64,000 bases of DNA from Melampsora larici-populina 98AG31. Lineage: Eukaryota > Basidiomycota > Pucciniomycetes > Pucciniales > Melampsoraceae. The stretch spans positions 831,633 through 895,632 of the forward strand of contig NW_006768791.1 in assembly GCF_000204055.1 (NCBI RefSeq), read 5' to 3'. The number at the start of each line of letters is the position of its first letter. The first letter of the stretch is position 1. The notes under the pieces were generated by a model. It was not told where the DNA came from. It was given only the letters and a program-made list of their open reading frames with translations, and ran no database searches. Positions 55,125 to 64,000 of this stretch are shown here, one piece after another. A program made the translations under genes and the position numbers.

Positions 55125-56560
55125 ACGCTTACTTTTTAAGTATATAGTATCACAGATGTTAACACACGGAGTTGGTATTAAAGTGATGTATGTGCCAAGA
55201 TTCAAAAACACTATAGTGGAGGTTTACTTAGCAATTTGAGCTTGGTCAAATCTCTTTTCCCGGCCTCGACTCATCAATCTCTACCAGTTGTTCCTTCATA
55301 GCTTGACGGACGGATAATACAACCTCGAATGGAATACTCATTTCCACCTGATCAGCACGGATCAGGAGACCAAGTACAATGCTTAGGAACTGCTTTTGTA
55401 CGCTTCCCTTCCTCAACCATTACATAAGGACTTCTTGTTCTGACCACTCAAACCCCTTCTTTGACCTTACTCTCCGCTTTGATAGAAATGTACAGAAACA
55501 TCTACTTTCTTTGATCTAGCCAAAATCCACAGCTATTCTAACAATTCTCATATCTAGATAAAACTACAAAGGTTCAAACCTTTGTAAGGCTCTGGACCAA
55601 TCTGAATTCACTCTATCACATATTTTTTTAGATCCCACTAACCTGGCCTAAGATACATTGATTATATAATAACATTTGGATAGGGATGCTGCTGCCTTTT
55701 TGAAGAACTTGTGCAATGCATCTTTTTACATTTTTATAACATAAAAATCTGAAAAAGAAAATTACTTCAAACATTCTCTGAAAGCTTAAATCTCTTATTT
55801 CATTATGACCTTAGAATGAAATTCTTGCGCATAAGTCATCATTTTTTCAACTTGTTTGTAAGAAACCTCTTTTGCCATTTTTTCTGTGAGAAAAACACAA
55901 TATTGGACTTTCTTCTACTGCCCCAATGAAATATCTCTTTATATTGCACAAAGATTCAATTGAATTCTGTTTCTTTTTTCTCTGGACCCATTAGTTGACA
56001 ACATATTTATCAACAAGGATCAAGTATGAGTGATGATCTTTGTTTCGACCGATATCCTAGACAAACAGCAAATATGAAATGCAGACAGTATTAAAAAACA
56101 GTCATGCCTCCAATTTATCCGTAACAAACAATAACGAGTTATCAATAAAGCAGACCCAAAATGAATAACAAAAAACCAATATATGTTTTTTTTTCAGAAA
56201 CAATTGACAGTTGAGAGAGGATGAAAACTGTTTTACATAAAATAATAAAGACAAGGAGTGTACGTGAAGAAGTTGATAATGCAGTCAATAATATATTCAT
56301 CTAGAGAGAAATTGATTACAATTTTATCATCCTGGTGCATTCCTTCACCACCAGGACATACGGCGTAGTCATCTTGCTCTTCCATAAGTGAATGAGCAAA
56401 GACAGAAGGATCCGCTAATTCGCATGTCCAAAGATCGGAGACATGGAGGAATACAGAAAATGAGAGGATGTGAAATAGTTAAGATCAAACTATACATGAT
56501 GAAGAAATGGAAAGAAATTAGTACGCAACTCATAAGAATGGAAGAGAAGAAGTGCTCACC
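55125..56560. other. Intergenic, no gene supported
   Basis: Mostly AT-rich. On the minus strand about 56460-56270 a stretch reading LADPSVFAHSLMEEQDDYAV then CPGGEGMHQDD looks coding-like and could be a further exon of the gene at 56561-57252, but the joined frame stops first at 56561. Confidence 0.35.
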
Positions 56561-57252
56561 TTAGTTCGATGGAACAAAGCCTATGAGGTCTTCATCTACA
56601 TTCAACGCACAAAATCGAGCTGTAATTGAAATCAAGCAAAATCAAACAAATCAGTAAATGATCAAATGAGAAGAGGAAGGGAAAGACAAGGAGAAGGAGA
56701 AGGAGACATACATGGTGAAGAGGTACTGTCTGAGAGGTCAAATAGAACAAAGGGCCTCGATACTTCGACTTCAGATGATTCAGAGACCTCGAATAATTGA
56801 ATCGGGGGTACATATTCTCTAAGACGAGGTTCATAGATAGTACGAAGAAAGTCGGGGTCCTGTTTGGGAAAAGGTGGTGGTAGGTTGGTCAAAGGAGGTT
56901 CAGTAGGACGAGTAACGTTGATCAAAGGAGCCCATAGACAAGCAATAGGTGGAGAGATCGCAGGATGAAATCTATGAAGAGGAATGTCGAAATCTTGGTT
57001 AAGAGAGCGACGATTCATCATCCAAGATAAGAGTCTGATGAAGGAAGAGTAGAGAAAGTAGAGAATGGGAAAGGTGAAGATGGTAAAGATAATATCGAAG
57101 ATGAAGACGGTGAAAAAGTTTGTGACAGGGTGAAGTTCAAGATGACCAAAGTTTAATAAGATCATGTGAAGACAGACGGAAACTGTAAAATAGACTGGAA
57201 AAGCGCGAAGACTATCATGAAAGGAGATCTTGTTAAACTGGGGGAGAGGCAT
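56561..57252 (-). CDS. Small membrane protein, two exons, unknown
   Basis: Exon 1 (57252-56712, ATG MPLPQFNKIS) and exon 2 (56619-56561) join in phase through GTATGT...TTACAG to 199 aa. Two hydrophobic segments (about 15-40 and 45-75) predict two transmembrane helices, followed by a Pro-rich cytosolic-type tail. I do not recognise the family. A possible second donor (AAG/GTGAGC) sits just after the stop, so the gene model may continue differently. Confidence 0.45.
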
Positions 57253-60200
57253 GACTGGAATCAGAGAAGTTGGTTAAGCTAGATCGGAAGTGAAAGGTAA
57301 GGAAAGGTTGAAGGGGGATTTGTGGAATGGAATCGGAAGCTGGTGGTACGGGTGATGAAGTGAAATTCGGATCGCTCTGAAAAATGAACGGTATTTGTAT
57401 GGCTCAGATACTGAGTTGCCGGATCAGCTTCAAGGCGCGTCACGTGAGTCATTATCTTTGTTTGGATCATAAAGCTGATATACACGCGAAAAAATACAGA
57501 TGTACTGATTGACGCGAGCTGTTCAGTCCATGTCGGATAGAGAGATAACAATATAGTTGCCCCTTCTCTACCTCAAATGTTGATACCCACCTCCAGCTTG
57601 CTTTAATCCACTCTATTGATGTATTTTGATAATTCAAACTCTTCGAGTTCAGAGATTGAATAACAGGCTTTGCTCAAGCCCGAATGGATTATTTGACTAA
57701 CGTTTCCATTGACTCATATGGATCGTGTACCTTTCATAATACTGCGATGACAATTGACCGAGCGTTCTAGTACTACCTGCCTCTGCCTGCAGCTGGGACT
57801 TTTCTGGCGACTCTCTCGAGGAAAGACATACAAAGGTATATTTCTCTCTCAATCTTCAAACTCAACTCACGTTCTGATCATCAAAATCATCTCCAATTTT
57901 CACACGTCTGACAGCTTTTCGTTGATTTCTCAAAGACCTAATTAAATGTCGCGTAGCTAGGCTCAAAATCTATGCTATTTTCTGCTTTTTTGATGCTTCT
58001 CATTCATATCATAGAACGCACTTTATTCAGCTTTATATTCACGAGGAGATTCACCGAACTATTCACAATAGCAGATCGCGCCAAAAGCACGATGCCTTTT
58101 ACTTCGGCAAGGCTTAAGCTTCTTGGCAGTAAATGGTTCCTATCCGGGATCCCCTTGCTTGATCGCTATAATTCTCTGTATACTTTCTCTGATAAACAAA
58201 TGATGAAAACCCAACCATACAGGTGAGAAAGTGTGCATGTGTAGCTATTGAGACTGCCGACTTGGTGATCAGATGGCTGGCCCTGAAGCATTCCACAGTA
58301 ACAGGGAGTTGGGATCGACAGGTGTAAGGAGTTGTTTATTGGAGTATAAAAATGAATACACCTCGCTTTCACTGAGAATTGGTCATCTTACTTGGTTTGT
58401 ACATGATTCTCGGTCAAACTTATCATTCAAGAGCATTCAAGACCACATTACAAAAACAACACGTGCGGATGCAGGAAAGAATTTGCTTATTGTAGTTATA
58501 TATATATTTATATATGAATTTCATATCCAAGTCGCCGAACACAATTGGATTCCTCACATTCACTATCTCCTCTTATCAGCCAGAGAAGCTTTGATCGTTG
58601 ATTGGAGGCATCATATAATTTTCAGAACGGATCGATCCATCTAACAGTAGAGAAATAGGTATGATGGACATGAGAGATTTGCTCATTATCAAGATACGAC
58701 TGTCTCGCATCCGACCCCACCAAGAACCCATAAGAGATAATCCTGTTTTTAATAACTGGAAAGGATGGAGAGGTCCTAAACATCAAGGTACTTAGGTTTT
58801 CTTGGTTTTCTGTCACGTTGCGAGCCGTTCCATACCAATTGAGTAGCTTGAATAGATGAATTTTTTGACAAGGAATGTTATCGATAAGATCTAACAAATT
58901 CCTCAACGAGAAATAAACTCACAAAGCTTTTCTTGACAACTGAAGACTTTCTTATCAAACTTTTTGGATTTGATAGTCTGATATTGTGTTTTGAAGAAAA
59001 AACTGATAAAGTCTTAAAATCCTCAATCTTAGTTTGAAGGTCTACTTTGAACAAAAACTGGGAAAAACATGTATGTCTTAAAAGAGTTTCCCATTATTTT
59101 GGAGAAATTTAGGATTCGTGGGATTTTCTGAGGTTCTGAGTGGGAGTTTCGTGTGGCAGTTTTGATGGTGTAAAAATCGGTTATATCCTCAAGGCTAATC
59201 AACTGCATACTATCGATATGATCTCAGAGTCCAGTCCGGTATCTCACATTTATACCAAACATCCAAACTGAGACTGGAAGAGGAAGTTCTGGGGACTGAT
59301 CCTTCAGATTTACTTCAAGCTCAACACTTCAGTTTACTGAACACGCTGTTGATGAAGTAGTATCATTTCTACAAGCAGCTCAGCGAGCCTAGTAACACAA
59401 AATCGGCTTTTTTTGATTAGATTCACGAGTCAAGATAATTGAGATCACTGTGATCTTCTCGTCTCAAAAAATCCAAAAAAAAGCAAGAAATTCCAAAGCT
59501 TCACCATTTGCCTTGACCCGGAATGGTCACATATTGTATTTGGGTACAGCTCAGTCATTGATCAAAGAAGTATAGGTCTCGCGGGATCGAGAATCCTAGT
59601 GATCGTTGCTTGTAAAAAATTGTTCAGTTGAGGTGGCTGGTTTGTGAGTTTCGACTGGAATATCTTGGACCGAGTCGCTCATTCTCCGGAATATCTGCAT
59701 CTATCCGATTAACATATGATTGAACAAATCTCAGCCCTACGCTAGATGAGTGGTATGATTTGTTAGTTGCCCTCTCTCATTGACAAGGTACACGAGTCTA
59801 AGAGGAAGCAAAGGATTTTCCGCTCAGATTTCCGATCACACGGAGTCCGAAATCTGTTTGCTTTCAACTTGGAGCTTTATTCGTATTGATACGCATTCAG
59901 GGGTGCTCATCCCATGGAAAGAATGCAATCTGCGATCAAGAGTAGTATGAATTAAGCGAAAGTTGATTGATCGCCTTAAGCTGAACGTCACAGCTCTTCA
60001 TTCAAATCCTTCCATCTTCTCTTGGGATGCGTTTCACGGGTATACGTCATTGAAGATGGGTAATGATTTGATTTGCTATAAAAACTGCATGGATTGAGGC
60101 CACTCGAGATGTTATGGATTGTTTAAATGAGAGATAATCATATAGTAAGGGGTTCGTTCAACTTGAGAAGTACTCCTGAATCTAAAATACCAAAAGGGTC

Positions 60201-60360
60201 AAAGGATCCAGATGAATGTTAAAATTGGAATGTTTGTTGATTGAGTTTCAAGCAACCCCTTAACGTCGACTGTCAGTCTTGAGTAAGTAGTACTTAAGCT
60301 TTTGATCAATCATTCAGTAGACTAGCACTTCATCAACCAGCCAATCAATCAAACAAGTAA
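57253..60360. other. Intergenic, nothing recognised
   Basis: Open frames here are short, on both strands, and without domain signals. No RNA gene or repeat found by eye. Confidence 0.35.
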
Positions 60361-60693
60361 GATGCCAAAATCAAATCAAACCACCAATTCACTCAAAACC
60401 TGGTGTCTCAACGGGTGGTTCATTTCAAGCTTGTAAGTTGATAGACTCAATCAACTCCTTGTTCCATAATTAATACACTGACCCAATCTCTTTCATGGTG
60501 AGTTCAGTGGCAGTCGAATCAATCCAATCAGATTCAGAAAGCGATTCACAAACCAATTCGATCATTCCATCACATCGAACACCTTCTACTGCCATCTCAA
60601 CTTCAACTAAAAAGTGACGCGCCAAACAACGTGCTCGTGATCGAGCTCTTAAATCAGCTGGTACCTCTACTTTATCTGATCCAACTGAATGTA
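60361..60693 (+). pseudogene. Possible gene remnant with Ser-rich and basic segments
   Basis: An ATG at 60361 (MPKSNQTTNSLK) precedes a GTAAGT donor near 60433. After AG at 60510 a frame reads SDSESDSQTNSIIPSHRTPS then KK-stop-RAKQRARDRALKSAGTS, followed by GTAAGT near 60691. The stop is TGA (60615-60617) between Lys and Arg codons. It could be the front of the guanine deaminase locus or an unrelated dead gene. Weakly supported. Confidence 0.3.
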
Positions 60694-60814
60694 AGTCAAC
60701 TATGTATCACCCTTTTCTTCTTCACAATTCTACTCACTCACACACACCTATCTCATGCAATCATCACTAAACCTCTCGATCGATTCTTCAATCAAAGCAG
60801 TCGGGAACAATAAC

Positions 60815-61641
60815 AGTCTTAATAGGATCCTTCTTTCATTCGATCTCACCAGAAGACCTACAACTAATCAAAACTGTTTTAATTGTTTTCAATGCAAATG
60901 GAAAGATCATTGGAATCGAAAAAGAAACCTTAACAAATCAAGAATGGAATTGAAAAGATGATGTGATTCAAAGTTTATTGAAAAAGAATTGGATTCAAAA
61001 GAGGAAGTTAATCGATTGAGATTCATTAGATTGAGAAATGGAGAAATTCTTTTACCTGGTTTTATTGATACTCATACTCGTGAGTTCTTGTTTGATTTCG
61101 TTTCTGGTATTTTTATGGGGTTTGGGAAGGTTTGCTTGGATCTTTAATGAGATTGATTCGAGGTTTTTAGATGCTGTACAGTATACGAATGTGGGAGTTG
61201 GACAACAATATGAATGTGAGGATCCAATCCGAAAGCTTTCATACCCATTCAAACCCTTAAAACTCATTGAATTCTAACTCATAACTTTATTTGATGACGG
61301 TTTGGTACTTGATTGGCTTAAGAATGTGACCTTTTTAGAAGAAACAATATTCATCTAATGGTTATTCACAAAGGATTTTTGAAAAAGCTGTGAAGAGATT
61401 ATTAAATTCAGTCAACGTGCATTTATTGGAAAATGTAATGTAAGTTGAACCGAAAAACCCAGAAAAATTGGTTTGTTTAAGCATGATGGTTAATTTGATA
61501 TGTTGTTTTTGGTCGTAGATGGATCGGAATGAAACATTTGAAGTTATAAGGAAAATTCAGTGGAGGATTCTATAAAAGATCATGGGATTGGAGTCTTGAG
61601 TTGTATAAGAGATGGAATGATTGCTACTAAAGCTTTAGGTT

Positions 61642-61682
<41 letters not shown>

Positions 61683-62162
61683 GCTTTAAAAGAAACTCAT
61701 GGGATTCAAAATAGTACTTTCGATTAAGAATTTGTTTTATTTGGCTACTTTAGGTGGTGCAAGAGTTTGTAATCTTGAAGAACGAATTGGTAACTTTGGA
61801 GCTGGTAAAGAGTTTGGCGGGATTATTGTTCACGCCGGAGTTTCCTTTGATGTGATTGAAAAGGTTGAAGATGATGAATTCATTCGATTTGGATTTGAAG
61901 AGTATCAGGATCGTTGTAATCCGAATTTTTTTATTGATGAATTTGAAAAAGAAATTCAATTGAATGATTTGTTTGAAAAATTCTTGTTTACTGTTTGTAA
62001 CTTCTTTCATATTTGATTTTGATTTGAATGATTTAATGATACTGATCTGGTTTTGTGTTTTGGGTGGTTTTTTGATTAACTTTTTAGGGTGATGATCGAA
62101 ATATTGCAAGTGTAACTGTTAAAGGAAAAATCCTAGGCGGTGCAAGAAAAAGTTTGTTTTAA
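60815..62162 (+). pseudogene. Guanine deaminase pseudogene
   Basis: Pieces in the right order: FFHSISPEDLQLIKTVLIVF; NGEILLPGFIDTHT spliced (61079/61171) to HAVQYTNVGVGQQYE, giving the metal-binding HxH; DWLKNVTFLEE; EKAVKRLLNS; QRAFIGKCNMDRN; IRDGMIATKALGFHHH; ATLGGARVCNLEERIGNFGAG; and LFEKFLFT spliced (61992/62088) to GDDRN to a TAA at 62160-62162. The enzyme converts guanine to xanthine. Defects: TGA at 60951-60953, frameshifts, a lost acceptor before DWLKN, and loss of the segment between RLLNS and QRAFIG. A run of 13 CAT codons (61644-61682) encodes His after GF. Confidence 0.75.
61644..61682. repeat. (CAT)13 microsatellite
   Basis: Thirteen consecutive CAT triplets, in frame as poly-His in the guanine deaminase remnant. 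Confidence 0.95.
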
Positions 62163-64000
62163 GAATGATTGTTTTGATTTTTCAGTCCTCACTTTTTCTT
62201 TTTTTTTCTCTCTCTCTTTAAAAATTGACCTTTGAATTTGAGATTGATTGTAAGATGGACATGGATTGTTTTTTTTTCTTTTCTGTTATTATGGTTACTT
62301 AATTTGTAAGGTTTCTTTAGAATTTAATCAATATGTAATTACTTGAAACTCAAAATCAGAGCATGGAGAGTGATATGTATCAAATGGACAAACATTTATA
62401 GCATTTTTTCCAAGTGTTTTGTTGTATATCATTGTAAGTAAAACAAACTTGGACTAATAATGTAAGAATTGCTATAGATTCTCTATGAGATCTTACCAAG
62501 AATATCCTGCAGCACAAGAAGAGGGTTGACTTTGGTACTTTTGCATAAATCTTGTGCACCTATGAGACAGCGTAGGAGCTGATATTGTGTGTGTGTGGTT
62601 CAGCTGCAGTTGCGGTTTGCCCTGTTAGAAGGTCCGCACCAAGACTAACCTACTGCAGTGCCACAGTACACACACTTCCCTCAAGGAGTTCTGTTCACTC
62701 ACTGGCTGAGTTTCTCCATTCCCTCACTTGCTGTGATTGTTATGGGATGGACTCCAAGAGCTGAGGCCCCACTCTGAGGCCTATAGCTATTTGGTAAGAC
62801 TCAGTGAGTGCTGAAAAAATCACCCAAGTGCCCTCTTATTTTTTTAAGTGTGTAAGGCTTTATTGCATGGAGCACTAAACAATTTAATATGAATAAAAGG
62901 GACCAGTATACCTTAGAGCCCAGATAGTGCCCTCTTTACAATAGTCAAGAGGGCAAGTACGAGGGGGTGAAGGCCCCAGCCCAAGGCTCTTGGTTTCCCA
63001 AACCCAAAGGCAGCCTCCGCCTGTGTCCTCCAGGGTTGCTGGGTGGGATCGTTGAATGCATTCTGTTGGGTGGGTGGGGGGTGCACAAAAAATTGATCAC
63101 CAATGTGATTGTGGGAAATTCTTGCGGAAAGATCTTGATTTGTGTGAGATGGATTGGCTGAAGGGAAATTCTCAAGTGGTGGCGCAGTATCCTCCTGATA
63201 CTGGCGTTGAGGTTTCACTGGTCCAACTGTCACAAATCTTTGCAAGATTTCATGGACAATGGAACCCTGTGTTATGGTGGTTCCTCTCATCCATTCCCTC
63301 ACTTGCTTGGCCCGAGGCTCTTGGTTTCCTGAAACCAAGTTTGGTTTTCCAAAACCAAAGGCAGCCTTGGCCGGTGTCCTCCCTGGACCCACCCGCCCTC
63401 CCGGGTGTGATGACCCGCCAAGAGCTTCCAGTGTGCCTGCCTCCCATCACTCAGACGCTTGACAAACGTTCTGAGCCCCAGGCACACCCCGCCCACCTGA
63501 GCACTTAGGTAAGTACCTAATACTATTAGGGCATAAGGACGTACCTATCACCCAATGGTATTCGACCCTCAACCGCTAAGATGAAGTTGCATCTTAGGAT
63601 GCATCTTCAAGAGATCTTGAAATGGCTAAGTCATTATACCCTTAAGGGACACACACAACCCACCCGACAACCCGCTCACAACTCGACACGCCTTCAAAAA
63701 ATCATCCCACCCTTGAAAAGAACTCAACCACCGTATCATGAAACTCCACCCTGCCTATAATCAAATCACACCGCACCTCACACCACAAGTACTACCCTAC
63801 CCGTTTGGCTCAAACCTACCCTCCTCAATTTTCTCCACACCACCACCCTATCAAATCTACCCACTCAAACGCAACCACGTCGACCCATGCGCAGCCACTC
63901 GAACCCTACTATACACAGCCATCCAAACCCACCGTCTCACAATTTTCATCCACCCATACATAAGGGGCTCTCAAACCTGACCTGGTTTCAAAAAACCCAG
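62163..64000. other. Repeat-derived DNA, no gene supported
   Basis: About 62980-63035 and 63320-63390 share a GCTCTTGGTTTCC...CCAAAGGCAGCC...GTGTCCTCC block, and CTCCATTCCCTCACTTGCT occurs at 62715 and 63287. 63493-63610 matches 51467-51640. The open frame at 62913-63392 (minus) is built from these duplicated blocks. The last about 400 bases are C-rich with no coding signal. Confidence 0.4.

Noticed and set aside
62913..63392. 159-codon frame with repeated AAFGFGKP, minus strand
   Set aside because: The repetition comes from duplicated repeat DNA, and the opposite strand is equally open.
1..64000. tRNA or rRNA genes
   Set aside because: By eye I found no convincing cloverleaf or rRNA core on either strand; a tRNA scan would be needed to exclude short ones.

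Overview
The window looks like repeat-rich nuclear DNA of a basidiomycete, most likely a rust fungus (Pucciniales) or a close relative. The reasons are host genes split by many short GT-AG introns, a Myb/SANT gene and a BED-finger hAT fragment of the kind common in rusts, and long stretches of nested, AT-rich transposable elements. This is inference from gene content; no rRNA or organelle marker is present. One 100-base assembly gap lies at 42130-42229.

Left part (1-10.5 kb): a small spliced gene broken by one frameshift (571-1555), a complete four-exon Myb/SANT-like gene (2070-3497) next to the end of a TIR element (to 3984), and an 18-exon transporter gene of the allantoate/nicotinate permease type (MFS, anion:cation symporter family) at 6237-9545. 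The transporter contains three microexons of 6, 7 and 8 nt. A Mutator-type foldback element with a 9-bp target duplication follows (9879-10531).

Middle-left nest (about 11.3-30.2 kb): a tyrosine-recombinase (DIRS-like) retrotransposon encodes a gag-like protein, RT/RNase H and a tyrosine recombinase joined by spliceosomal introns. A young, intact Ty3/gypsy element (12596-24393, 2146-aa Gag-Pol) sits inside its gag reading frame. That gypsy element carries a spliced antisense gene for a Zn2Cys6-type cysteine cluster protein. Two nearly identical 623-bp CACTG...CAGTG MITEs lie in the 5' LTR of the gypsy element and in the DIRS-like element.

Middle (30.2-34 kb): several MITEs (CACTA type at 30336, PIF/Harbinger type at 31332 and 33525) and a second, interrupted copy of a repeat also seen at 10.9 kb.

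Middle-right nest (34-49 kb): a Ty1/copia element (34045-48921, minus strand, 265-bp LTRs, TSD TAGCC) is interrupted by a long-TIR foldback element (35660-45176). That is itself interrupted by a chromodomain Ty3/gypsy element (36015-44422, 814-bp LTRs, TSD AATAT). A 433-bp inverted-repeat element also sits in the copia gag.

Right part (49-64 kb): two foldback/TIR elements, one carrying a fragment resembling the C-terminal winged helix of TFIIF alpha (50478-50744); a decayed chromovirus remnant with a hAT transposase fragment between its LTRs (52162-55124); a small two-exon membrane protein gene (56561-57252); a decayed guanine deaminase pseudogene (about 60815-62162); and low-information repeats to the end.

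Two recurring patterns may say something about the assembly or genome biology. The premature stops I found in otherwise recognisable coding regions are all TGA. Most of the frameshifts I could localise are single-base length changes in A or T runs.
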